Shown here: positions 25,100-33,720 of the stretch, piece after piece
Layout: the number at the start of each line of letters is the position of its first letter
Numbering within the stretch: position 1 is the first letter of the stretch
Made by a program: the position numbers and the translations under genes
Notes under the pieces: model-generated
The model's database searches: none
Told to the model about the DNA's origin: nothing
Seen by the model: only the letters and a program-made list of their open reading frames with translations
DNA from: Actinomycetospora callitridis
GTDB taxonomy: Bacteria > Actinomycetota > Actinomycetes > Mycobacteriales > Pseudonocardiaceae
DNA: 64,000 nt
Assembly (NCBI RefSeq): GCF_028737265.1
Contig: NZ_JAQZAK010000013.1
Location: forward strand, 62,001 to 126,000
Direction of reading: 5' to 3'

Positions 25100-26286
25100 C
25101 TGCGGACGCGGCCGACGTCGTCATCATCGGCGGCGGCCTCGAGGGCTGCGCCGCGGCCTGGGCGCTGACCCGGCGCGGCATCACCGACATCGCCATCGTC
25201 GAACGCGACACCGTGGGCTCCGGCGGCACGGGCAAGTCGTCGGGCGTCGTGCGCTGCCACTACGGGGTCTCGTCGCTCGCGGCGATGGCCACCCGCAGCC
25301 TGGAGACGTTCGAGAACGCCGAGGACGTGCTCGGGGCGGACGTCGGCTTCCACCAGACCGGCTACGTGGTCGGGGTCGGGCCGGAGAACGTCGACGCCCT
25401 GCACGCCTCGGTCGCCGACCAGCGCGCCGTCGGCGTGCGCACCGAGGACATCGACCACACCGACGTGCGCAAGCTCTGGCCCGTCGCCGACCTCGAGCCC
25501 TTCGCGGCCTTCGCGTGGGAGGAGCGCGGCGGGTACGGCGACGCCTACCAGACCGCGCAGGCCTTCGCGGGTGCCGCGCGCCGCGCCGGTGCGCGCCTGC
25601 GGCAGGGGACCACCGCCACCGCGATCCGCACGTCCGGCGACCGTGTCACCGGCGTCGAGCTCGCCGACGGCACCGCCATCGCGACCGAGCACGTGGTGCT
25701 CGCCGCGGGCCCGTGGTCGGTCGGCCTGCTCGCCGCGCACGGCATCGAGCTGCCGATCACCCCGCACCGCGAGCAGATCGTGCTCGTCGACCCCGGCCAG
25801 GACCTCGGTCCCGTCCCGGTGTTCTCCGACCTGGTCTCGCTGCAGTACATCCGGCCCGAGGGCGCGGGCACGCTGCTCTTCGGCAACTCCGACCTGTCGA
25901 TCCTCGAGCCGGCCGACCCCGACCGGTACTCGAACCAGGCGACGTCGTCGTTCGTCGACCTCACCGTCGAGAAGGTCGGTGACCGCCTGCCCGGTCTGGC
26001 CGATCCGGCGATCGCCGCGAGCTACGCCGGCTGCTACGACGTCACGCCCGACTTCAACCCGGTGATCTCGGCGGCCCCGCTGGACGGGCTCGTCGTCGCC
26101 GCCGGCTTCTCGGGACACGGCTACAAGATCTCGCCGGCTGTCGGGCGGCTCGTCGCCGACCTCGTCAGCGACGGCGTGAGCTCCGACCCCGACATCCCCG
26201 CCCGGGACTTCCGGCTCTCCCGCTTCGCCGAGGGCGACCTGCTCCGGAGCCCCCACCCCTACGTCGGCGCCGGCCAGATGCGCTGA
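25096..26286 (+). CDS. FAD-dependent amine oxidoreductase (DAO/sarcosine oxidase-like), copy 1
   Basis: Protein of 396 residues from GTG 25096 (overlap with aldehyde dehydrogenase). The FAD site VVIIGGGLEGCAAAWALTRRG is at 8-28, and the DAO-fold end motif GLVVAAGFSGHGYKISPAVGRLVADL is typical of sarcosine oxidase beta/dimethylglycine dehydrogenase relatives. It would oxidise a secondary or tertiary N-methyl amine. It is roughly three-quarters identical, by eye, to the protein at 57702-58928, with an identical 24-residue C-terminus. No tetrahydrofolate-binding domain follows, so formaldehyde is probably released. Confidence 0.87.
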   Translation: MTADAADVVIIGGGLEGCAAAWALTRRGITDIAIVERDTVGSGGTGKSSGVVRCHYGVSSLAAMATRSLETFENAEDVLGADVGFHQTGYVVGVGPENVDALHASVADQRAVGVRTEDIDHTDVRKLWPVADLEPFAAFAWEERGGYGDAYQTAQAFAGAARRAGARLRQGTTATAIRTSGDRVTGVELADGTAIATEHVVLAAGPWSVGLLAAHGIELPITPHREQIVLVDPGQDLGPVPVFSDLVSLQYIRPEGAGTLLFGNSDLSILEPADPDRYSNQATSSFVDLTVEKVGDRLPGLADPAIAASYAGCYDVTPDFNPVISAAPLDGLVVAAGFSGHGYKISPAVGRLVADLVSDGVSSDPDIPARDFRLSRFAEGDLLRSPHPYVGAGQMR

Positions 26287-26301
26287 GGACGGAGACCCGC
26301 G

Positions 26302-27240
26302 ATGGACCTCATGATCCATGAGCGCCGCGACGAGGCCGACGGCGTCGTCTCCCTGACCCTCGCCCGCGCCGACGGGGGCGAGCTCCCCGCCTGGGCGCCG
26401 GGCGCCCACGTCGACGTGACCCTCGCCGACGACCTCGTCCGCCAGTACTCCCTGTGCTCCGACCCGGGCGACCGGCAGCGCTGGCGTCTCGGCGTGCTGC
26501 GGGAGCCGGAGAGCCGCGGGGGATCGGAGCACGTGTTCGACAAGCTGCACGACGGCGACATCGTCGAGGTCGGCGAGCCGCGCAACCACTTCGCGCTCGA
26601 GCCCGCACCGCGCTACGTGTTCGTCGCCGGCGGCATCGGGATCACCCCGATCCTGCCGATGATCGCGGCGGCGGAGGCCGCGGGCGCGGAGTGGACGCTG
26701 CTCTACGGCGGGCGCACCCGCACCTCGATGGCCTTCCGCGACGAGCTCGCCGCCCACGGCGACCGCGTCGTGCTCGCGCCGCAGGACGAGGTCGGCCTCC
26801 TGGACCTCGGGGGCCAGCTGATGGTTCCCCGCCCCAGCACGCTCGTCTACGCCTGCGGGCCGGAGCCGATGCTCGACGCGCTGGACACCGCGATGACGGC
26901 GTGGCCCGCCGGCAGCCTCCGTGTCGAGCGGTTCGCGCCGCGCGCGATCGCGACGGACGGTGCCGACGAGGCCTTCGAGGTGGCGTGCGCGTCCAGCGGC
27001 GTCACCCTGGTCGTCCCCCCGGACCGGAGCATCCTCGAGGTCGCGCAGGAGCGCGGGCTGCCCGTGGACTTCTCGTGCGGGGAGGGCACCTGCGGCACCT
27101 GCGAGACCCCGCTGCTCGTCGGTCGCGCCGAGCACCGCGACTCGCTGCTCACCGACGAGGAGAAGGCGGACCAGGACACGCTGTTCATCTGCGTCTCCCG
27201 GGCCGAGCGCGGCTGCCCGCGCCTGGAGCTGGATCTCTGA
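26302..27240 (+). CDS. Phthalate-dioxygenase-reductase-type oxidoreductase (FMN, [2Fe-2S])
   Basis: Protein of 312 residues. Order: flavin domain (RQYSLCSDPGD, RxYS motif), NAD domain (YVFVAGGIGITPILPMI; YACGPEPMLDAL), then plant-type ferredoxin with CGEGTCGTCETPLL and a distant FICVSRA cysteine. This PDR/VanB-type reductase supplies electrons to Rieske oxygenases; its partner is most likely the oxygenase at 22287-23621. It starts 15 bases after the amine oxidoreductase and is four bases from the HpbD-like gene. Confidence 0.9.
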   Translation: MDLMIHERRDEADGVVSLTLARADGGELPAWAPGAHVDVTLADDLVRQYSLCSDPGDRQRWRLGVLREPESRGGSEHVFDKLHDGDIVEVGEPRNHFALEPAPRYVFVAGGIGITPILPMIAAAEAAGAEWTLLYGGRTRTSMAFRDELAAHGDRVVLAPQDEVGLLDLGGQLMVPRPSTLVYACGPEPMLDALDTAMTAWPAGSLRVERFAPRAIATDGADEAFEVACASSGVTLVVPPDRSILEVAQERGLPVDFSCGEGTCGTCETPLLVGRAEHRDSLLTDEEKADQDTLFICVSRAERGCPRLELDL

Positions 27241-27243
27241 GCC

Positions 27244-28347
27244 ATGCGCATCGCCGAGGTGCACGTGTACCAGAAGGACCGCCCGTTGAGCGGCGCGGTC
27301 TACCGCATGTCCGAGGGCGCGTACTCGGCGCTGGACTCGACGATCGTGGAGATCGTGTCGGACACGGGCGTCTCCGGCTGGGGGGAGACGTGCCCGGTGG
27401 GCCCGACCTACGCGCCGTCCCACGCCCTGGGGGCACGCGCGGCGTTGCAGCAGATGGCGCCCGGGCTGGTCGGACTCCCCGTCACGGGTCCGCTGGCGGT
27501 CCAGCGGGCGCTGCACGGGCTCCTGAACGGCCACGCCTACGCCAAGGCGGCGATCGACATCGCCGTGTACGACCTCGTCGGCAAGGCCCACGGCATGCGG
27601 GTGTGCGATCTCCTGGGCGGCGCGACGAGCGACCGGGTGGACGCCTACTACTCGCTCACGGTCGGCGAGCCGGACGACGTCGCCCGCATCGCCGTGGAGA
27701 AGATCTCCGAGGGCTACCCCCGGCTCCAGGTCAAGATCGGCGGACGGCCGGTCGACCTCGACATCGAGACGGTCCGGAAGGTGTGGGAGGCGACGGGCTG
27801 CACCCGCCTGGCCGTCGACGCCAACCGGGCGCTGACCTCCCGCGACGCCCTCCGGCTCAGCCGGGAGTGCGCCGACGTCCCCCTCGTGCTCGAACAGCCC
27901 TGCAACACCGTGGAGGAGATCGCGGCGATCCGCGGGCAGCTGCACCACGCGGTCTACCTCGACGAGAACACCGAGTCCGTGGGCCACGTGCTCCGGGCGA
28001 TCTCGCTCGGGGTGTGCGACGGGTTCGGCCTGAAGGTCACGCGCCTCGGCGGGCTCGGCGCCATGGCCACCGTCCGGGACGTCTGCGAGGCACGCTCCCT
28101 GCCCCACACCTGCGACGACTCCTGGGGCGGGGACATCATCGCGGCCGCCTGCGCCCACCTCGCGGCGACGGTCCACCCGCGCCTGCTCGACGGCGTCTGG
28201 ATCGCCGAGCCGTTCATGGACGGGCACGACGACTTGACGAACCCGGTGCGGATCGAGAAGGGACGCATCACGGTGCCGACCGGTCCCGGTCTCGGCGTCG
28301 TCCCCGACGAGGGCGTCTTCGGCGCGCCCGTCGCCTCCTGTGCCTGA
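27244..28347 (+). CDS. hpbD: 4-hydroxyproline betaine 2-epimerase / proline betaine racemase-like enzyme
   Basis: Protein of 367 residues in the mandelate racemase group of the enolase superfamily. The (beta/alpha)7-barrel base Lys164 (RLQVKIGG), metal ligands Asp192 (VDANR), Glu217 (LEQP) and Asp240 (YLDE), and second base Lys264 (GLKVTRLGG) are all present. The stretch GWGETCPVGPTYAPSHALGA, with Tyr56, and DDSWGGDIIAAAC match my memory of HpbD from Pelagibaca bermudensis, which uses aromatic residues to hold the quaternary amine. It interconverts the C2 stereoisomers so that the demethylase can act. The match is by recalled motifs, not an alignment. Confidence 0.82.
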   Translation: MRIAEVHVYQKDRPLSGAVYRMSEGAYSALDSTIVEIVSDTGVSGWGETCPVGPTYAPSHALGARAALQQMAPGLVGLPVTGPLAVQRALHGLLNGHAYAKAAIDIAVYDLVGKAHGMRVCDLLGGATSDRVDAYYSLTVGEPDDVARIAVEKISEGYPRLQVKIGGRPVDLDIETVRKVWEATGCTRLAVDANRALTSRDALRLSRECADVPLVLEQPCNTVEEIAAIRGQLHHAVYLDENTESVGHVLRAISLGVCDGFGLKVTRLGGLGAMATVRDVCEARSLPHTCDDSWGGDIIAAACAHLAATVHPRLLDGVWIAEPFMDGHDDLTNPVRIEKGRITVPTGPGLGVVPDEGVFGAPVASCA

Positions 28348-28375
28348 CAACCCCCAGACCGAACAGGTGAGAGAC

Positions 28376-29713
28376 ATGACCATCCCCCCGAATGCCAGGT
28401 ACGTGATCGTCGGCGCCGGGATCCACGGGCTGTCGACCGCGTGGCACCTCGCCACGGAGCTGCGGGAGCGCGGCCTCGGGGATGGCGGCGACGTCCTGGT
28501 CGTCGACAAGACCGACATCGGCGCGGGCGCCTCGGGCGTGGCGTGCGGGGTGATCCGCAACAACTACTTCCAGCCCGCGATGCGCCGGTTGATGGCGCAC
28601 TCGGTGGACGTGTGGGAGTCCGACCCGGAGGCGTTCTCGTACCACGGCGTCGGCTACATCCAGGCCGCTCCCGACGCCATGCGCGACGACGTGGTGCAGA
28701 TCCACGCCGAGCAGCAGGCGATCGGCTACGAGTCCGTGCTCGTCGATGGCGTCGAGGCCTGCCACGAGTACATGCACGAGATGTTCTCGGACTGGCAGGC
28801 GCCCGGCGTCTCGGTGATCCTCCACGAGAAGCGCGGGGGATACGCCAACAACGTGGCATCCCTGCGGGGTCTGGCGGACAAGGTGCGCGACGCCGGGGTG
28901 ACGATCGCGACCGGCGTGACCGTCACCGGCATGCGGCTGGAGAGCGGCCGGGTCGCGGCGGTGGAGACCGACGCCGGGGCGATCGGGTGCGAGCACGTGG
29001 TCGCCGCGGCCGGCCCGTGGGTCCGCGACCTCTGGGCCATGCTCGACCTGCCGAGCACCGTCACGGTCCGCACGCCCGAGGGACGTGTCATCCCCGACGC
29101 GCCCATGTGGACCTACTGGGCACTGCAGGAGGGAATCCTCGACGTCGACCCCCAGGAGTTCATGGACAACCGGGGCGAGTTCCCGCCGGTGATCCACGTC
29201 GACTCCGACGCGCCGCTCTACGACGACGTCGACGGGACGTTGATCACCGACCGGATCTGGGGCATCTACTACAAGCCCGACTTCCACTTCGGTGGCGTGC
29301 AGGGCGGCGCCTCACCGGAGCCGATCGGCCGCCCGGCCGACACCGTCGCGGTCGACCCGTACGGGACGGCGAGCCCGGAGTTCGTCGTCGGCGAGGACTT
29401 CGTCCGGATGTGGACCTCCGCGCTGGCCGCCTGCCACAAACGCTTCGAGGGACGTCGCGACATCTACCGCAAGGAGCCCTCCGGCGGGATCGGCGCCTTC
29501 ACCCCGGACAGCTTCCCGGTGTTCGACACGTTCCGGGAGAACGCCTACGTCATCGCCGACTCCAACCACGGCTACAAGATGATCGGGGTCGGCGCCCTCG
29601 TGGCCCGCGAGCTGCTCGGCGAGCCCCAGGAGCTGCTCGAGCCGTTCCGCCTCGCCCGGTACGAGCGCGGGGAGCTGCACCCGACCAGCCACTCGCCGTT
29701 CCCCTGGAGCTGA
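28376..29713 (+). CDS. FAD-dependent amine oxidoreductase (DAO family), divergent second type
   Basis: Protein of 445 residues. FAD fold at YVIVGAGIHGLSTAWHLA (8-25) and the DAO-family closing motif ENAYVIADSNHGYKMIGVG near 395-413. It is not a close copy of the 25096 protein. The ATG at 28376 is chosen over GTG at 28340 because AGGTGAGAG precedes it. It is the last gene of the locus; it may oxidise the N-methylproline formed by the Rieske enzyme, while the other amine oxidase handles a different step. Confidence 0.82.
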   Translation: MTIPPNARYVIVGAGIHGLSTAWHLATELRERGLGDGGDVLVVDKTDIGAGASGVACGVIRNNYFQPAMRRLMAHSVDVWESDPEAFSYHGVGYIQAAPDAMRDDVVQIHAEQQAIGYESVLVDGVEACHEYMHEMFSDWQAPGVSVILHEKRGGYANNVASLRGLADKVRDAGVTIATGVTVTGMRLESGRVAAVETDAGAIGCEHVVAAAGPWVRDLWAMLDLPSTVTVRTPEGRVIPDAPMWTYWALQEGILDVDPQEFMDNRGEFPPVIHVDSDAPLYDDVDGTLITDRIWGIYYKPDFHFGGVQGGASPEPIGRPADTVAVDPYGTASPEFVVGEDFVRMWTSALAACHKRFEGRRDIYRKEPSGGIGAFTPDSFPVFDTFRENAYVIADSNHGYKMIGVGALVARELLGEPQELLEPFRLARYERGELHPTSHSPFPWS

Positions 29714-29742
29714 TCGCAGAGCCCTGAGCTGCCGAGATCGGA

Positions 29743-31563
29743 CTAGGGCGTGACGATGGCGAAGTCGGGGTCCGGCGCGTCGGTCAACGCGGTCAGGCGC
29801 GCGAGGACGCCCGCGTCCCCGGCCAGCTCGACGCCGTCGGTGGCGCCCGAGGAGAGCAGGGCGAGCAGCTGCGGGCGCGTCAGCGTCACGGCCAGGTCCG
29901 CGTCCCGCTTCGCTGCCGTGGGGTGGTGGATGAGAGCGCCGTTGCTCACCTCCATGTGGAAGTGCTCGCCGGTGTCGCTCAGGGTCCAGCCGATCGCGAA
30001 CGCCTCGTCCCAGGCCTTCTCCCCGACGACACGGATGGCCACCGAGTCGAACAGCTGGGTGACGGTCAGGGCCGGCGCCATCCCCGACGAGTCGAGCTCG
30101 GTGTGCCCGATCGACGTCGCACGGAGCTCGTGGGCGCCCGTGAGGTAGGCGTTGCGCCACGTCGCGTTCTCGGCGCCGTAGCCGAGCTGCTCCAGGACCT
30201 CGGCCAGCACCTCGCGGGCCGCCCGGTCGTCCGGCTCGGCGAAGACGGCGTGACTGGCGAGCTCGGCGGCGAAGCGCAGGTCGCCGTCGGCGCCGAACCG
30301 CCGGGCGGCGGCGACGGCGGCCTCCTGGCCGCCCAGCGCGGCGACGTAGCGCTTGCCCGCCGCCTCGGGCGGGTGCTGCCAGAGGTGGGCGGGGTTCGCG
30401 TCGTACCACCCGAGATAGCGCTGGTAGATCGCCTTGACGTTGTGGTTGACCGACCCGTAGTAGCCGTGGGTGTGCCAGGCCCTCTCCAGGGCCGGCGGCA
30501 TCTCGATCATCTCGGCGATCTCCGCGGCGACGTAGCCCTTGTTGATCAGCCGCAGGGTCTGGTCGTGCAGGTAGGCGTAGAGGTCCCGCTGCTCGGTCAG
30601 GTAGCCGACGATGTCCTCGGTGCCCCAGGTCGGCCAGTGGTGCGAGGCGAACACGACGTCGCTGTCGCGGGCGAAGAGGTCGATCGCCTCGGCCAGGTAG
30701 CGCGACCAGATGCGGGGGTCACGCACCTGCGCGCCCCGCAGCGTCAGCAGGTTGTGGAGGTTGTGGGTGGCGTTCTCCGCCATGCACAGCGCCCGCTTGT
30801 CGGGGAACGCGAGGTTCATCTCGGCCGGGCACTCGGTGCCGGGGGTCATCTGGAAGACCATCCGCACCCCGTCGACCGTCTCCTCCTGGCCGGTGTGCGT
30901 GATCTCCAGGGTGGGGGCGATCAGACCAGGGGTCCCTGTGGAGCCGCCCGCGCCGAGACCGACGCCGAGCGTCCCGGTCGCGCTCTTCGCGAGGTGGACC
31001 GCGGCGTAGTAGTAGCTGCGGCGCAGCATGGCGACGCCGGCGTAGACGTTCTCCGACACCGCGTGCTCGAGGAAGTGCTCGGGGGCGATGATCGGGACGT
31101 CGGTGGCGGCGTCGACCACCCCGAGGACGCCGCCGAAGTGGTCGATGTGCGCGTGGGTGTAGATCACCGCGGACACCGGGCGGTCGCCGCGGTGCCGGCG
31201 GTAGAGCGCCAGCGCGGCGGCCGCCGTCTCGGCCGAGATCAGGGGGTCGATGACGATGATGCCGCGGTCGCCCTCGACGAGGGTCATGTTGGACATGTCG
31301 AAGCCGCGGACCTGGTAGATGCCCTCGCTGACCTCGTAGAGCCCGTGCTTCGCGGTGAGCTGCGCCTGGCGCCAGAGGCTGGGGTCGACGGTGTCCGGAC
31401 AGTCGGCGTCGAGGAACGCCCACTGGTCCATGTCCCACACGACGCGGCCGTCCGCGGCCGTGATCACCATCGGCTCGAGGGTCCCGATCAGGCCGCGGTC
31501 GGCGTCGGCGAAGTCGCGCCGGTCCGAGACGTCGCCGCCGCGTGGTCCGTCCGTCATCAGCAT
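29743..31563 (-). CDS. Alkylsulfatase (SdsA1-like, metallo-beta-lactamase fold)
   Basis: Protein of 606 residues. The binuclear zinc motif THAHIDHFGG (HxHxDH) is near residue 140 and NLTHN-like GTECPAEMNLAFPDKRALCMAENATHNLHN supplies further ligands. The alkylsulfatase dimerisation domain (YLHDQTLRLINKGYVAAEIAEMIEMPP; YYGSVNHNVKAIYQRYLGWYDANP) follows, and the end is a SCP2-like lipid-binding domain. It hydrolyses primary or secondary alkyl sulfates such as dodecyl sulfate. No signal peptide is apparent. It converges with the preceding amine oxidase gene, 29 bases apart. Confidence 0.92.
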   Translation of the reverse strand: MLMTDGPRGGDVSDRRDFADADRGLIGTLEPMVITAADGRVVWDMDQWAFLDADCPDTVDPSLWRQAQLTAKHGLYEVSEGIYQVRGFDMSNMTLVEGDRGIIVIDPLISAETAAAALALYRRHRGDRPVSAVIYTHAHIDHFGGVLGVVDAATDVPIIAPEHFLEHAVSENVYAGVAMLRRSYYYAAVHLAKSATGTLGVGLGAGGSTGTPGLIAPTLEITHTGQEETVDGVRMVFQMTPGTECPAEMNLAFPDKRALCMAENATHNLHNLLTLRGAQVRDPRIWSRYLAEAIDLFARDSDVVFASHHWPTWGTEDIVGYLTEQRDLYAYLHDQTLRLINKGYVAAEIAEMIEMPPALERAWHTHGYYGSVNHNVKAIYQRYLGWYDANPAHLWQHPPEAAGKRYVAALGGQEAAVAAARRFGADGDLRFAAELASHAVFAEPDDRAAREVLAEVLEQLGYGAENATWRNAYLTGAHELRATSIGHTELDSSGMAPALTVTQLFDSVAIRVVGEKAWDEAFAIGWTLSDTGEHFHMEVSNGALIHHPTAAKRDADLAVTLTRPQLLALLSSGATDGVELAGDAGVLARLTALTDAPDPDFAIVTP

Positions 31564-31697
31564 GGTGCAGAGCTCCTGGGGCAGGTGACGGCGCCGGGGC
31601 GCGATCGGCGGGTGGGACGGGACCGGCGGCGGTGCTCGGGGCGGCCCGACATGCCGGTGACGTTAGGAACCCGGGCCGCGATCCGGTTCACCCGCGC

Positions 31698-31732
31698 GGG
31701 ATGAGTGGCGCGGTGCGCGGTGCGCTCATCCC
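31698..31732. repeat. Inverted repeat upstream of the alkylsulfatase and a membrane protein
   Basis: GGGATGAG (31698-31705) and CTCATCCC (31725-31732) are perfect arms around a loop with a direct repeat of GCGGTGC. It lies in the 214-base divergent region between the alkylsulfatase (31563) and the 31778 gene and may be an operator; no regulator gene is adjacent. Confidence 0.4.
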
Positions 31733-31777
31733 CCGCGGGGGAGCCGCACCGCCCGTGGGCCGCCCTACTCTTCCGGC

Positions 31778-32287
31778 ATGGTCGAACGCACCGCCACGAC
31801 TCCGGCGAGGTCGGGCGAGCACGCCGCCGGCCGGGTCCGTGCCGCGATCTACGGCACCGTGATCGCGATGTCGGTGCTCGCCTACCTCGGCGACCACGAG
31901 CCGGGGCCGTGGGTGACGGCGCTGACCGTCGCGGGCACCGGCATCGTGATCTTCCTGGCCGAGGCGTACGCCGAGGTGGTGGGCCGTGCCTACACCGGCG
32001 TCGCGGCGCCGTCGGCGCAGGAGGTCCGGGCGGCGCTGCAGCACAGCTCCTGGGCTGCGGTTCCCGGATTCGTGGCAGGCGTCGTCCTGCTGGTGCTGGC
32101 GCTGCTGCGCGTCGACCTCTCCACCCGCATCGACATCACGCTCTGGGTCGGGGTCGCGGCGCTCGCCGTCTGCAGCGCCCTCGCCGGGCGCGGCACGCAC
32201 CGTCCACCGGCCGTCCGGGTGGCCTGGACCGTCGCGTCGATCCTCGTGGGTTCGGTCATCGTCGCGCTCAAGGCCGCGGTGCACTGA
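31778..32287 (+). CDS. Hypothetical four-helix membrane protein
   Basis: Protein of 169 residues with four predicted membrane segments (about 22-38, 47-65, 92-112, 118-135, and a possible last one at 150-165). The AEAYAEVVGRAY stretch after helix two is polar and could face the cytosol. I do not recognise the family. Its last codons and stop sit inside a triple 15-bp repeat. Confidence 0.65.
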   Translation: MVERTATTPARSGEHAAGRVRAAIYGTVIAMSVLAYLGDHEPGPWVTALTVAGTGIVIFLAEAYAEVVGRAYTGVAAPSAQEVRAALQHSSWAAVPGFVAGVVLLVLALLRVDLSTRIDITLWVGVAALAVCSALAGRGTHRPPAVRVAWTVASILVGSVIVALKAAVH

Positions 32288-32317
32288 GCCGCGGTGCACT
32301 GAGCCGCGGTGCACTGA
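32273..32317. repeat. 15-bp perfect tandem repeat, three copies
   Basis: GCCGCGGTGCACTGA is repeated exactly at 32273-32287, 32288-32302 and 32303-32317. The first copy encodes the last four residues and the stop of the membrane protein; each further copy would give the same AAVH-stop end. It is a likely slippage-prone minisatellite. Confidence 0.9.
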
Positions 32318-32359
32318 ACGGGGACGCCGTGGTGTCGACCGGGACGGCAGAGCCGACGT

Positions 32360-32692
32360 CTACCCGCTCGTGGAGCGCGGCTCCGGGTGGGTGACGTGGC
32401 TGTCGTCGAACCCCCGGCTCGACGCCATGCGGCGGGCGAGCTCGGCGCCGGCGTCCATGTGCTGGGCGATCGCCTGCATGGAGTGGCCCGGTCCACCGGC
32501 GGCCGGCGGCTGGAGATCGACCGAGCGCAGGAGCCGGACGGCGGCGTCGAGCATCGCCGCCACGGCCTGGGCGACGTCGGGCTTGCCGACCTCGCTGACC
32601 TTGTCGGCGGCCGGCCGGGCATCGCGTCCGGCGGCCAGGGCGCGGGCGGCCTCGTCGAAAGCTGTGATCGCTACGTGCTCAGCGCTGTCCAT
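32360..32692 (-). CDS. Hypothetical helical protein
   Basis: Protein of 110 residues starting at ATG 32692 (MDSAEHVAITAFDEAARALA). It is mainly helical, alanine-rich, with no motif I know. The frame is open much further upstream, but that part is antisense to the Nudix gene and reads as shadow. The ribosome-binding site is weak. The gene diverges from the Nudix hydrolase 84 bases away. Confidence 0.45.
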   Translation of the reverse strand: MDSAEHVAITAFDEAARALAAGRDARPAADKVSEVGKPDVAQAVAAMLDAAVRLLRSVDLQPPAAGGPGHSMQAIAQHMDAGAELARRMASSRGFDDSHVTHPEPRSTSG

Positions 32693-32776
32693 CGAGGGGC
32701 ATTCTGGCCGAACCCCCCGAGGACCGCGCGTCGATCGTCGCGCGTCGGGGGAGGCCCGACCGGGCACACCCCGACC

Positions 32777-33187
32777 GTGTTTCGGAGCCACGCCGCGGGC
32801 GGAGTGATCGTCGATCCGCAGGGCCGGGTGGTCGTCGTCCGTCAACGGGCGCGGACGTGGTCGCTGCCCAAGGGCCACGTCGAGGCCGGCGAGGGCGTGC
32901 TCGACGCGGCGCGGCGCGAGATCGACGAAGAGTGCGGGCTCGGCGACCTCGAGCTCGTGCGCGAGCTGGGGTCGTACACCCGGTGGGGCTTCGGCCACGG
33001 TCTGCCCGAGCGCAAGACGATCACGTTGTTCCTGTTCCGCAGCTCCGAGACCGCCCTGCAGCCCCGGGATCCGGCCAATCCGGAGGCGCGGTGGGTGCCG
33101 CAGGACGAGGTCGCGGGGACGCTCTCGAACCCGGCCGACGCCGAGTTCTTCCGGGGGCACGTGCTGCCGCTGCTCGCCGGGACCTGA
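32777..33187 (+). CDS. Nudix hydrolase
   Basis: Protein of 136 residues from GTG 32777. The Nudix box is complete: GHVEAGEGVLDAARREIDEECGL (GX5EX7REUXEEXGU) at about residues 35-57. Family members hydrolyse nucleoside diphosphates linked to another moiety; the LPKGHVEAGE form and small size resemble MutT-like or diadenosine polyphosphate hydrolases, but substrate cannot be read. The long upstream in-frame extension is antisense to the 32360 gene and rejected. Confidence 0.85.
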   Translation: MFRSHAAGGVIVDPQGRVVVVRQRARTWSLPKGHVEAGEGVLDAARREIDEECGLGDLELVRELGSYTRWGFGHGLPERKTITLFLFRSSETALQPRDPANPEARWVPQDEVAGTLSNPADAEFFRGHVLPLLAGT

Positions 33188-33342
33188 GGCGCCCTGCCTA
33201 CTCCGCCCGGACCAGCCCCCAAGGCGTTCGGAGCCACCTCGCGGCGTCGTGTGATCGACGGGGGTTTTCCGGGGTACCGCCTGGCCCGGGCGGTTCAGCA
33301 GCAGCCGGTCACGACTTCCGGGCCTGTTGCAGGAGACCCCCC

Positions 33343-33696
33343 ATGGCTACCGCCGATCGTCACGTACCCCTGTCATCGGAGGCGCCGTCGCGTCGTGACG
33401 GGGCCGTCATCGCCGTCCGTCCGGTCGACGCCGCGCACGGCGTGATCGTCACCGTCTCCGGTTCGGTGAGCGCACCGGACGCCACGGAGCTCGGCGAACA
33501 CCTCCGGCGCGAGTTCGACCGCGAGCCCAGCGTGGTCGTCGTCGACCTGTCGGCCGTCCCTGCCTGCGACGGCGCCGGCCTCGAGGTCCTGTCGCAGGTC
33601 CGGGACCGAGCGCGGACGAGCGGGATCGCCCTGCACCTGGTCCATCTCGGGGCCCCCGACGCCAGGGCGTGGCTCGCCGACGCCCGCCTGCTCTGA
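33343..33696 (+). CDS. STAS-domain protein lacking the phosphorylatable serine
   Basis: Protein of 117 residues with a STAS fold: GVIVTVSGSVSAPDATELGEHL and SVVVVDLSAVPACDGAGLEVLSQVRDRA. In anti-sigma antagonists (SpoIIAA, RsbV) the segment is DSSGL with the phosphorylated Ser; here it is Asp76-Gly77-Ala78-Gly79-Leu80, so the switch residue is missing. It may bind its partner constantly or serve another scaffold role. AGGAG precedes the ATG. It converges on the GAF-ANTAR gene with a shared terminator. Confidence 0.8.
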   Translation: MATADRHVPLSSEAPSRRDGAVIAVRPVDAAHGVIVTVSGSVSAPDATELGEHLRREFDREPSVVVVDLSAVPACDGAGLEVLSQVRDRARTSGIALHLVHLGAPDARAWLADARLL

Positions 33697-33699
33697 GGC

Positions 33700-33720
33700 A
33701 GACCAGCCGAGGGCTGGTCT
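33700..33720. terminator. Bidirectional hairpin terminator
   Basis: AGACCAGCC (33700-33708) and GGCTGGTCT (33712-33720) form a perfect nine-base stem with a GAG loop. It begins three bases after the STAS stop and overlaps the stop of the opposing GAF-ANTAR gene. There is no long U-tract on either side, as is common for actinobacterial terminators. Confidence 0.75.

Noticed and set aside
28340..28376. GTG at 28340 as start of the second amine oxidase
   Set aside because: It would overlap the hpbD end and add a non-conserved peptide; the ATG at 28376 has AGGTGAGAG before it.
25018..28563. 1181-codon open frame on the minus strand across the betaine locus
   Set aside because: Very long but low-complexity (Arg/Val/Gly/Asp), opposite five recognisable enzymes; no ribosome-binding site or domain.
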